Below are positions 11,496 through 21,915 of a stretch of 64,000 nt of DNA, piece after piece (position 1 is the stretch's first letter; every line of letters starts with the position of its first letter). Both the position numbers and the translations under genes were made by a program. Below the pieces are notes generated by a model. That model saw only the letters and a program-made list of their open reading frames with translations. It made no database searches and was not told the origin of the DNA. This DNA is from Kingdonia uniflora (lineage: Eukaryota > Streptophyta > Magnoliopsida > Ranunculales > Circaeasteraceae), in NCBI GenBank assembly GCA_014058105.1, contig JACGCM010002890.1, positions 2,542,001 to 2,606,000 of the forward strand. The letters are read 5' to 3'.

Positions 11496-12054
11496 TGTGA
11501 AAGCCTAATTTCGGATATCGAACTTAGTTTCTCACATCAATGATAATCAGAACGTTAGTAAGAAATAAGTAACTGCCAACACAAGGTTTAGCGTGGAAAA
11601 CCTTTGAATAGGTTAAAAACCATGACCTCTCTTGAGGATTTAGAAAGAAAGATATTATTGATTGCTAGATATTACAAAGATGGCTCTGAGTAGTTATGTG
11701 TAGAGTTTCTGGGTAGAATTTCCTGTCTTTATCTGTAGTCTCTGGTCCTATTTATAGGTTTTATAATATGACCGTATGACAATAATTATTATTCTTAATG
11801 ATGGATGTCACAATATGGATTTGATGATTCATTGAATTGATTGTGTAACGGTCTGACCCTTCTGTTTCGTAACGGTTTCATTAATGACGGAGTGTTTGTT
11901 GAATCGCGTTGTTGATGTAGAGGTCGAGAATGATAAGTAGACTTCTTTGTAGTTGTTCCATAATGTGCCACGTAATCATGTGTTGGTGAGGTCGAGTAAA
12001 TGTATGATGGTCGAAGATGGGGCTTGAGTTCAAGATTCGGAATAAGCCAGTACA
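11496..12054 (-). mobile_element. 5' LTR of element A
   Basis: 559 bp. On the minus strand it begins TGTACTGGC (at 12,054) and ends TTTCACA (11,496). It aligns along its length with the LTR of element D (62,589-63,155), including the conserved box (11,587-11,640). Its outer edge falls 93 bp inside intron 2 of the truncated ALMT copy. Confidence 0.85.
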
Positions 12055-12147
12055 ACTCCCATTCCTGGAAACGATTCCAGGAAACCATCAAAACATATCC
12101 TGGAGAAACACGGTTGATTTCTTAAGTTCAAGAGAGAGAAAAACTAC

Positions 12148-12628
12148 CTATTAGAAAGACGGCGATCCCTATAAAAACCCTTTCAAAAACCTTCCCGACC
12201 TCGTCTGCAATATACTCGACAAACAAGACTAGCGATCCGGCACAGAGCGTGCCAAGCCCTCGATTCAGTCCTTTGCAGAGAGTAGCCCCTGAGGCATTCA
12301 CACAACGTAAGGGATTAGTTTATAATGTTCAATCGTTATAATCACAACGTATAGGTGATTATAACGATTGAACATTATAATCTTACTAACCTACAGTGAA
12401 CTTGAGGACTACAACCACAGTCATAACAGCCCAAATTGCTTTATTTCCAATTCCTTCAAACAATGGCTCCATGAGATTCAATAACGACACCAATGACAAA
12501 GATAACCCAATTTTCAACGAATGAACAATTCTCCGTGGATCATCACGACCAACTTTCCAAACCATCTTCCATAATTTTCTGGGAAAGTTTATCATTTTCA
12601 TCCCAAAACTATGGATTATCGGCTTCAT
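12148..12628 (-). pseudogene. truncated ALMT copy (exons 1-2 only)
   Basis: Exon 1 (12,628-12,391) encodes VWKVGRDDPRRIVHS, NLMEPLFEGIG and AIWAVMTVVVVL. Exon 2 (12,288-12,148) encodes ATLCKGLNRGLGTLCAGSLA and IGIAVFLI. Both are uninterrupted, with donors (GTTAGT at 12,390 and GTAGTT at 12,147) and acceptor (CAG at 12,289) matching the intact ALMT gene 2.2 kb away. Exons 3-6, including the WEP motif, are gone: 93 bp into intron 2 the DNA becomes the LTR of element A. It could encode at most the first transmembrane segments. It is a tandem duplicate of the neighbouring gene. Confidence 0.88.
12320..12380. repeat. perfect 26-bp inverted repeat in intron 1 of the ALMT copy
   Basis: Arms 12,320-12,345 and 12,355-12,380 are exact reverse complements around a 9-base loop (AACGTATAG). 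The arm contains CAATCGTTATAATCAC. The intact gene's intron 1 lacks it. Confidence 0.9.
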
Positions 12629-12699
12629 TTCGCTGCAAACATAGACAAAGCTCCTCTGATAAGACCAAATGGTTCTCTCTTGAGTATGGGTTGATGTGT

Positions 12700-14500
12700 T
12701 TTTTTATACTATTGTAATCAAATAATTCTAATGAAACAGGAAGGATGGTTAAAAGGATGATTAAACAAGTCCACTTTAAAGAGATTGAGATTCAGGGTTT
12801 AAGATGGGGTGGTACTAAGGAGCTTTTGTACTATTATGTGGTACTCTACCCCCACCATTGCAGTTTCTTTCTTAGATACCTTGTGATTTCAAAATGTTTT
12901 CTTATTTGGTTCTTAATTATAAGAAATATGTTTTCTTTATTAAGAAGAGAAATATTTTGCACTAAATGCACTTGGATACATATTAGATGTGTTAAGAGTT
13001 ATGTAATGTATACAGCTTTATCATATTTATGCTTTGTTTTAATTGATGTCTTATAATTAGTAAGAACACACAATTGTGTTTTAATGCTTTTGTAAATGAA
13101 AGTAGAGTATCTAGCATGCATACTTTTTTGCCATCCAAAAATTTGTTGAACCCGAATGGTATGCGAAAACCTCACCATTGGCCCTAATTACATTCAAGTT
13201 TTTGATAACGCCTCCCGGTTTTAGCATGTATTGTTCCGCTTCACATCATTTTGTTTATAAGATCTTCCACCAATATTTGAATCTCCAGGTCTATGTTTAG
13301 TTAAGTTATGCCGCTGTCATATAGCTGGGGTCTAAAAAGGCACCTATAAACATTGGAAAACATGAATGACATAATATGGGATGTGTGGGTGCAGACCTCT
13401 GGCTCGTGTAGAACGAGCTAGGAGGGCGAATAGCAAACTGAAGACATGTTCATACCCTAATACAATTTTTACTCTTTATTTGCTAGGTCAGATGGCAAAA
13501 TGTCCTTTTAAACTTACTAGAGCAGTTTCAGAAAAATGGTTAAACCCATTTCAGCAAAATAGTATTAATTTTCACTATATGGTTACTAAACACCTGGGGT
13601 TTTTAGTATTACGGTTCATATGGCATAGCAACCTAAAATCAATGAAAATATGATAAATAGAAATAACAGATAGTGGTGAAACATGGATGCACAATGCGCT
13701 GGATTAAGGCTTTAAGCGCATATAGTGATGTGTTCGTAAGGACCATTCAGGTTTCATATCATCTTCTTGTAGATTGTCATTAAGCCAAGTCTTTGAAGTC
13801 GATCTGATGCACAGGCCCATTGCTTGAGACAACACCATCGACAACCGCTCCGAAGTAGCCATTCAGATTGTGACGCAAAATGTTTAAAAGTGTAGTCAAA
13901 ATCCCACACATTTTAGAGTTTAAATATAAAATGCTATTAATCAAACAGTTAAATTTCGTAGGCAAGGTTCTTCACATGTGTTCGACAATTCCTACGAAGA
14001 AGCTCATATTTGCTGAGTTTGCTTCTCATTGGGTTATATTTTCAATGTTCTTCAAAAATTACTAAGCATGTGCCATGAAGATACAACCATTTTGCAAATT
14101 TTCGAAAAAATAAAGTAACTGCGATCCAGTACAAAACTAGATCTGTGTCACATTTCACCGAATCCATATATCGCTTGAGGGGTTGCGGTTAAGAGTAGCT
14201 TACCTAATTCCCAACAATAAATACATAGAGAGCGCCACAACAGAATCCATATACCCATTCAAACATATAAGATAGTTTGCCAAGACATAATACATTATAT
14301 ATTGAACTGCAATGTAATATATATGATAAATTGAACTAATTCGTTATTTTTTGCTAAACATAATACGTTGATACAGTAAAATCTAATTCCCATGATAAGA
14401 GTATCCACGCTAGGCGTCCCGACTTTGTTTGATTGATCAGATCAAATAGCTCTTGCCATGATTATAGTGCATGTACGTGTGTCATTGCAATGTAATACTA
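12700..14500. other. intergenic, no supported gene
   Basis: AT-rich spacer between the two ALMT copies. A minus-strand stretch at 13,965-13,780 (61 codons, ending GPVHQIDFKDLA before a stop) has coding-like composition at its C-terminal half, but I do not recognise it and see no partner exons. The part from about 14,050 is the 3' flank of the ALMT gene. Confidence 0.5.
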
Positions 14501-14518
14501 CCCAAAAGCAACTCCACA

Positions 14519-16854
14519 TCAATCTATATTTTGGGAACCAAGGTGAGGTTCAATCTCTCTTTGTGAGCTCCTACGAGCTACAACAATTTCTATGTTGTCG
14601 TCAAACTCTTTAAAGTTTGCAATTCTCCCCAATTCTTCGACTTGCTCTATAATAAGGTCAAGCCTAACCACCATCTCTACCAACAAAGATGCAAATGCAG
14701 CAAATGGAAGTGCCTCGAAGAATTCAAGACTTGTAATTGCAAGCATACTCAATGTTGGCCTCAAGACTTTGCATTCGGAGTGGTCAGCCACCCTTTTGCT
14801 TCGCCATTCGAGCAGTGCAGAAGAGTCTGTTTTGACTGAGGATAAGGAGACCCTACCCCCACTAGGGTCTTTTTGGTTAGCTGCTGCAGCAGCTACGGCA
14901 AGCATGTTCGTAGCTTGGTTACGGTTGGATCCTAGGAAGAGTCGAGGTTGAGATTTTATAGCATTATTGAGGTCTTGTAAGGCATCCTGAAGATTATCTG
15001 AAAGTAGGCCAGGTGAGCAATGCCGACGGTTTCTTATGCTATCTGCAAGTTCCACAAGTACCTTTGAGACTTCTTCAGCAACTCGAGAACATGGCTTTTT
15101 GAAGAGCGTTCGTACCGATCTTGGGGTCTGAAACGCCAAACCAAACCAAAAATGTTTAATTAAGTAAATCACTACTGTTTTTATGGCTTAGGTGGAGTAT
15201 AAATATATAGATGTATTATTATGTGACAAACCTAACATGGATATGTCACATAAACATCCAAGTTATTTAAAATAAATATTATGCAAGAACCATAGTAGCT
15301 AGATAATTATCATTTAAGCAGATCATCCCGACATCTTAAAGCAACAAGATAAATATAATGTCTATTTTAATGATTATCGGGTCTGTTTGCGATACTAGAT
15401 TAGACCATGCTTGCATATCATTTACCTGAATTTGAGACTGCACGCATCCATGTAGAGCTATAGCTGTATAACCAAAATGGCGAAGAACACCTCCCAATTT
15501 AACATATTGTTGCCATGGGTACTTGTAGCAGTGTCTTGAATGCCTTGGCTCCCAACTTGCATGCAACGCCTGATCCAACAGATTTTATTTTACTCTGCCT
15601 ATTTTTTAAGCTATTCTTGTTGTTATGCGACTAATGAAACAAAAAAAAGACTTAATTCAACAAATTTGCTATGTTAATTATTACCAGGGTCTCGTCTACG
15701 GATTTGGAGTCCAAAACTGCCTTGTAACCCTTGTAGATAGGATCTTCACCGGAGTTGTCCTCGTCATGGATATCATGATCTTGGAAATATTCGGTTACAC
15801 AAGCTGCAAGTTGATCAACACTAAAATTTGTCAACTATAAAATAATATTCGGCCTATGATTTATAAACTAAGAGAATAGAAAAGGGTTTTAGATGTGTAT
15901 AAAAACAGTAGCTAACTATGTACCTTCTATTGATCTTGCTAGGCCTTCAATCTTGTACACAGTAGAATTGTGCAGTTCCCCTCCAGACCAGTTTGGGAAA
16001 ATCAATAAACTCATCAACAAACAAATACCGCAACCAATAACTATAGTATAGAACCTTTGATGGGCGATTCGTAACACGTTGTGAACACGATAACTTGACA
16101 CGGTGATCAGATTAAAAGTTAATAGAAAAATTACAACCCCGTAGTCGTAGTTCTTCTTTATGCTGGGGAAGAACCTCATGTATGTAGCTCCAGAGCCTGT
16201 GAAGAAATTGATATAAAGTTTTAGGCACAGATGATGATTGAAAAAATCACATGACATTCGACTGCATAAAATGTACATCTACAAAGTATAGAAAATAAAC
16301 TTGGGAAATAAATAGCTACTTTTCCAAATGAAAGGGAAAGTGTACCTATAAGAAATACAGCCACCCCGATAAAAACCGCTTGAGAAGCTTTTCCGGACTC
16401 TTCTGCGATGTACTCAATGAAAAATGCTAGAGATCCCGCGCATAATGTGCCAAAACCTCGATTCAATCCTTTGCATAGAGTAGCCCCTAATATATATAAG
16501 AAGAATGTAGATAACTATACGATCATTATAATTATTAGTTAATCAAAATGAAGATCCATAATGAGCCTCACCTGCAGTGAACTCTAGTACTACAACAACG
16601 GTCATGACAGCCCAAATTGCATTTTGTCCAATTCCATCAAACAATGGCTCCATGAGATACAATAACGAAACAAGTGTTAACGACATCCCAACTTTCAACG
16701 AATGAATGACTCTCCTAGGATCGTCTCTACCAACCTTCCATACTGTGCCCCATATTTTTCCTGGAACACTTCTCATCTTTGACATAAGTACATCATGAAA
16801 CCATTGCTTCATCACAACGTTCTTTCCTTCGTTATGAACTTGATTTCCAGCCAT
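14519..16854 (-). CDS. aluminium-activated malate transporter, ALMT10-like
   Basis: Six exons: 16,854-16,572, 16,486-16,346, 16,196-15,924, 15,803-15,685, 15,569-15,426 and 15,127-14,519. They sum to 1,569 bp (522 residues) with all introns GT/AG and no internal stop. ALMTs are anion channels carrying malate and other anions across the plasma membrane or tonoplast. Six hydrophobic segments lie at about residues 54-73, 79-97, 107-122, 130-147, 160-177 and 190-208. The family WEP motif is at 278-280 (SWEPRH). The long soluble C-terminal half includes SLEFFEALPFAAFASLLVEM. The exon 4 acceptor at 15,804 was chosen because it alone keeps the frame and gives the family sequence SIEACVTEYF; an earlier AG adds a stop. 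The closest family member I recall is Arabidopsis ALMT10. The pore properties and membrane cannot be told from sequence. Confidence 0.93.
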
Positions 16855-16934
16855 ACTGAAAGAAGACTATGGCAAGGCTCCTCAGGTAAGAAGGTATCTT
16901 GAAAATGGGATCAGTGAGTATGCATGACTAAGGC

Positions 16935-16941
16935 TTTTATA
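16935..16941 (-). promoter_or_regulatory. probable TATA box of the ALMT gene
   Basis: Minus strand reads CCTTATAAAAGCC about 80 bases upstream of the ATG at 16,854, a normal spacing for a plant TATA box with a short leader. Confidence 0.55.
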
Positions 16942-16959
16942 AGGGGCTGGTTAGAGGTT

Positions 16960-17491
16960 GGAGATTGTATGAAGGTCTCTCATACCATTCTCTTGATGGC
17001 AGGTGTTGCTATTTATTTCAACGAGCAAACCCCACAGATTGCCTCTTCATTTACATGTGGGGTTCCATTTACTTAAAGAAAGTAGCCTTCTTGATATTAA
17101 TTAGTGTTGCTATCAAGAGTGTTACAGGTCTAAGCTATTTGTAAGAGCTCCCATGATAAACCCCCTGAAAAGGAGCTCCATAATGTTGTTAATATAGGGC
17201 GACCTCCCGAATGTCCGCCACGCATAAACTAAGAAGGCCTAGCTTAGAATGTATGTGGCCTGTGGGCTGCTCTATGCACTAAATCTACACAATTCTAAGC
17301 TAAAAAATATATAAGTTTTTTATGAAATGATTCATAATGCCTTTGATATAATGTATGTAGAGGTTGTTCCTAAAATTTAGTTTGACAGTAGCCTGTTTTT
17401 GGATGATATCCTTCACAACGACAAAAACTGAGGATTTTTCCAAACCACTTTTGTTTGATATACACATCACAAATCAATTATGTCTAATTGT
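16960..17491. other. intergenic, nothing recognised
   Basis: Upstream flank of the ALMT gene up to a solo LTR. No coding frame or repeat boundary is supported here. Confidence 0.5.
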
Positions 17492-18050
17492 TGTGAGACC
17501 TGTGTAAGAAACTATTCGAGCTACCTGAATTTGTAGCTCGAATAGTCTTATACCAAATGTAACTATGACACAAATAGCTATAAACAGATAATATAAAGTG
17601 ACACGAGTTTAGCATGGAAAACCTGAATAGGTAAAAACCGCAATCTCGGCTTGAGGATTTAGAAAGACAACTTTATTGATTGAGTCTCTTGGAGTTTACC
17701 AAAATTGAGATCCTGAGAGTAGATCGTCTGAGTATAATGTTTTATCTCTCAAATCTCATATATATGTTTTTTATCTCTACTATCCCTTTTATAGATCTCA
17801 TCCTCAGTTCGTGTGTGTCAGCACGTTCTCTTGGATTGGAGAAAGAGTGAAGGTTTTTTCTGTAACTGCTAGTTCGTGGGGGCAGGTGTCCTTGACTCAT
17901 TCTTCTGTTTTATTGGAGTGTTCGAGCCACGTCTCTTTTTGGTTCGTGGTCCAGGTGTCAACATCGATAGGGTGTATGTCTTGGAGATTTTGCGTGAGTC
18001 TGGTATTGCAATAGTTCGATGTTACTATAGCTCAAGGGACAGGTCCTACA
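17492..18050 (-). mobile_element. solo LTR, same family as element C
   Basis: 559 bp starting TGTGAGACC and ending CAGGTCCTACA. It contains the conserved box (17,608-17,660) and the block GTTCGTG...CACGTTCTC shared with the LTRs at 1,963 and 26,950. No internal region is attached. The flanks (ATTGT and ATATG) no longer form a clear target duplication. Confidence 0.75.
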
Positions 18051-19824
18051 ATATGAATAGGGTGTTGTTGAAATTATAAACTTTTTCGGGTTGTTTTTGG
18101 TTTTCAGCCAACTAAAAATATTGCTATCAGTTCATATCAATATTCATTGATTTATCGTGAAGAGTCTAAAATCATGTACATGTTCTATAAGAACCAAAGT
18201 AAGTATTGAGGGACATTGTCATTAGAAATACACATTCCCTAGCATACGCTTATATTTACATGAAGAGTTTCAAAAATTCGAACTTGTTTCTTCCTTTTCT
18301 TTTGGAAAAACATTGATACAAATGTCAATATGAACGTGAAGTATGTCATTGCTTTCGTCCCGGAGAGGACAAGAAAAACCGGTGTAGTTAAGTAATGAGG
18401 TTTCGCCTTTTTGTAGAGCAAAGTAACAAGAAGAGTCACGAGGGAAGCTCTTTGGGTTCAAATATTTGACTTACAAGAAAGGGAAATGAGGGTTATGGTT
18501 CACCTAGAATTTCACAGGTGCTACCACCAAGTTGCATACCTTCTTTCAACTTGCAATAGGTTTCTATAATTTCTCTCGTGCACTCTCAACCAACCCCTTA
18601 ATGTGGAGTCTAAGGTTAGGCATTTGGCATAGTTTCCCACTGACATCTGGTATAAGGTAGAAGAGTATCTTGTTGACGAATATCGAAGATGCCGCGTGTT
18701 ACATAAACTTCTGTCTGGTATAAGGTCGAAGAGTATCTTGTTCACAAAGATGGCGCGTGTTACATAAACTTCTGTGAATTGTTTGAGACGCTAGTGTATA
18801 TAATGTACGTGCTTCGCATGTGGTATGTTTTTATGTCGTATGGTAGCAAGAATAATTTTGGAACAATGGTGTCTCCGAATTCTTAGTATTAACAAAAGTT
18901 TCATCTTAATTTTCTCACAATTTTAATTCTTTTTTGACAATTTCAATATAGATATTACTACTACACATGTTTGTTGATATTGTAATTTTCTTATGACATC
19001 GAACAACTAAGCTATACTCTGTTAAAAGAAAAGATCCACTCGTTAGTTTGGAAATGATTATGTACTTCTATAGATATCAAACTATAATGTTTTAGCGGAA
19101 CATAAGATTATTGGAGGTTGAGAGTAGCTTCAAAAAATATAATAAAGGAGAAGCCAATAGTTTGTTTACCTTGGTTGAAACTTCAAATATACAGATGAGA
19201 AATTGTTACGTTAATGAAGAAAACATAATCTTAGAAGCTATTCTAATACTGCCGATTAGCTATTCTAAAGCTCTTATGCTAGACTCTTGACACTGGGAAT
19301 AGTGTTTCTTAATGAAGGATCAGACTCGGAAGAACAATAGTGTTTCTATGGTAAAAACAATTATATATCATTTAATTTAGCATGGCGCAAAAGGCTAGCA
19401 ACAAGATTGTCTTTTGGTTGGGGGAGTCTGTCTTATGGAATTTGTAATGATTTCTATTAGCTCCATAACAGTGTATTGATCAAATTATTATCATTGTGAC
19501 ATACAGGTGTATTATCTGAAAAGCAAATTACCGGGTATCTAAACATCTGCGCGCATGCCCATACTAGACCTGCGACAATGTAGTTTTCATCAACCGTGTA
19601 TGTAATCACATCTGAAAAACTAAAACTTAGAATTTTATCTCAATCGCTTATAATCCTTAGAGTTTGAAGATTCCAGTTGTTTTTCAACCTCCATAACAGT
19701 TGGAGTATAGAGCGTAGTCCTGCCCTTAGTGCGAAATTTCTGATGCGGAAAGTTAGCAACACACCTGCATCTCCAAGAACTGCTTTTTATCCTCATCTAA
19801 TGGCTACTACTCTTGCCATGATAT
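18051..19824. other. intergenic, no supported gene
   Basis: AT-rich DNA without a convincing frame on either strand. The only structure is the short tandem duplication at 18,646-18,774. Confidence 0.5.
18646..18774. repeat. two-copy tandem duplication (68 and 61 bp)
   Basis: Copies at 18,646-18,713 and 18,714-18,774, both starting TCTGGTATAAGGT and ending ACATAAACTTCTG. The second lacks a few bases around GAATATC. A local duplication, function unknown. Confidence 0.9.
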
Positions 19825-19829
19825 ATATC

Positions 19830-20089
19830 TGTTGGGATATGATTCTAGAGCAGAATAATACTAAAGCATGAACAAAAGAGAAATAAAGAAATATATTTAT
19901 TGATTATCATAACTGTGTTCTCTATACATAGTACAGTGATATATATAGACAACCTAGAAGGATTCCCTATTCTACTCTAACTCTCCCCATAACCCTATTG
20001 GGCATATGGGTTTGCTAAGAGTCTGTATAGAACACCCCAACCCTGTTCGGTTCCTAGCTTGGGCTTGGACTTGGACCCAACTCCTAACA
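19830..20089 (-). mobile_element. solo LTR, Ty1/copia type
   Basis: 260 bp with ends TGTTGGGA and TCCTAACA (imperfect inverted ends, TG...CA) and a perfect 5-bp target duplication ATATC (19,825-19,829 and 20,090-20,094). Minus orientation is inferred because on that strand TATATATATC precedes AATAAA. The copia assignment rests on size and end sequence only. Confidence 0.82.
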
Positions 20090-20094
20090 ATATC

Positions 20095-21880
20095 TATATT
20101 TCGGCAATAAGAGATACAATACTAAAATTACAAAGTATGACCAAATCCTATTACGGTATCCTCATTTTACTCTAGTGTCTTGGCCAAACAGCAATATACA
20201 ATTGAAGTGTTTTACAGAAAACACTGGAAAGTGAAGTGCCTTTCATTCACTTAATAATTCACAAATGCCTGAATAAGGCAAAGAATAGCTTCGGCACAAC
20301 AATTACAAATGAAATGTAGGAGTAGGGGTGTGAAATGAGACGGGCTAGGGTCAACCCGGCCCTAAAGACATAAGGCCTTACAAACTTAGGGTTGGGTCAG
20401 CCCTATCCTCAATAGTGCTAAGGGCTGGGCTGGCCTGACCCTGCCCATAACCTAAAATATCAACCTTTACCCATCTATTGGCCCTAGTGTTAGGGCCCAA
20501 GGCCGGGCTAAGGGATGGGCTTAGTGTTGGGCCCCGTTTGGCCGACTTTAATGTCTTTTAATAAAAATAAAAATAAATACAAAAAATAGGCATCATATTA
20601 AAATTTTAGATTATTATCAAATATTTTTTGACAAACATATTAATCAGTTTATTAGAAATAAAGAAAAACATGAGAGGGGGACATATGCCTTACTTCTCTA
20701 CAATGTTGCAAGACTTAGTGTGGGCGGGTTTTAATAAGGGCTAGATTAAGTGTGAAAGGGCCGGACTAAGAGCTCCAAACATTAAACCCTGGCCCCACCT
20801 TATCAGTTGTAAGGGACGAGTAAGCCCAACCCTTAGATGTTCAAAGTAGAGCTTTAAAGGGTTGAGGCCATAATTTGTTTAGGCAGGATTGGGCCGGGCC
20901 AAAGGCTATTTTCGCATGCTAAAGTCCCCATTTAACATAACAAATGGAATATTCAAAGATACAAAACAATGATTTTGCAAAAAAACTTCAGAAATGTTCA
21001 ACCTCTTATTAAGTGTAGATGGTCCCAATTTCGGCCAACATTTTTAACGCATGGACGGGCTCGGACCACTTGAGGTTTAATTGAGTTGGTCCCATTAACT
21101 TGCAGCATAATCATAAATGACACTAGTTAATCTCCAATATCTAATCTTCATATCTGTTCTACTTTTCTCTTATTTCTGATTTTCCACTCCTGCTGTTTTC
21201 TCCTGTAGTTTGGTGCTCTCTATCTTCTCTCGTGCTTCTCTTAGTCGGGTTGGACACCACAACTCAACATGATAAAGGGAGTAGAGTCCATGAACTTGCA
21301 AGGGAGGGCAAAATAGAGGAAACATTTATTCAGCAAAGAGTAAAGAGGATTGTGACTAGATAGGTGAGAGAGTCAGATAACACTGGAGCAACACTCCGGT
21401 AAACGATTTCCGTAGAGAGCAAGGATATAATCAGAAGAGAAAGATAAGAATACATAAACCCCTGAAACTAAAATTTCAGATTACAACTTTTGGATAATGT
21501 TAAAATGATGGAGAAGTACAGCTCAATTAGAAGATGACAGAAAACATAATCAGTCCTTATGCTGAAGTCTCCAGATATGTAGTAACTACTAATTTCTCAA
21601 TATAAAGTGCAATCTATGTATCATATCTTGTTAGCGTAAACTGATTTTCCATTTTGCAAGTTATTCAGACATGAATGCTGAGAAAAACATATAAGATTCG
21701 AAAGTAGGTAGTAGCAAATTGTAATTAATTCTATAAAGCAAGTTTAGGCAACAGCTTTATTCATCAAGTAATATTCATCCACTTAATGGAAGTAAAAGCA
21801 CAAGTCTGAGACAAAAATCGTGCTTTTATTCAAAGGTAATGAAAATATAAGGAAATGAGAGTATATTTCTAACCCATGTA
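20095..21880. other. intergenic, holds a GGGCC-rich repeat
   Basis: Apart from the repeat at 20,316-20,930 I see no gene. The last part is the 3' flank of the RING gene. Confidence 0.5.
20316..20930. repeat. GGGCC-rich interspersed repeat, MITE-like
   Basis: Begins TAGGGGTGTGAAATGAG. Both flanks are full of GGGCTAGGG, GGGCCGGGC and GGGTTGGG motifs around an AT-rich centre, ending GGGCCGGGCCAAAGGC near 20,905. Plant non-autonomous hAT-like elements often have this look. The ends match only loosely and I find no 8-bp target duplication. Confidence 0.4.
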
Positions 21881-21915
21881 AGTTCTCCGAAATCGCAAAG
21901 AAATTTTAGCCAAAT

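Larger units (their letters stand above)
1100..12054 (-). mobile_element. Ty3/gypsy element A (Tat-like), left end missing
   Basis: Minus-strand LTR retrotransposon. From right to left it holds a 5' LTR (11,496-12,054), a primer-binding-like site, gag, an aspartic protease, RT and RNase H. An accessory gene cassette on the opposite (plus) strand follows, reaching to about 1.1 kb. There is no integrase between RNase H and the cassette, and no matching 3' LTR; the LTR at 1,963-2,595 is a later insertion with its own target duplication. The left edge is an estimate. Tat lineage is inferred from the extra 3' antisense genes, the C-x2-H type gag finger and the related elements B and C. Confidence 0.75.

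Noticed and set aside
1963..12054. LTRs at 1,963 and 11,496 as the pair of one element A
   Set aside because: They belong to different LTR families, and the left one has its own perfect GGGGC duplication, so it is an independent solo LTR.
14592..14951. Plus-strand frame of 119 codons
   Set aside because: It is the opposite strand of ALMT exon 6, whose own frame is supported by family sequence and splicing.
15804..15834. Earlier start of ALMT exon 4 (LTNFSVDQL)
   Set aside because: It does not fit the phase of exon 3 and inserts residues absent from the family; the acceptor at 15,804 fits both.
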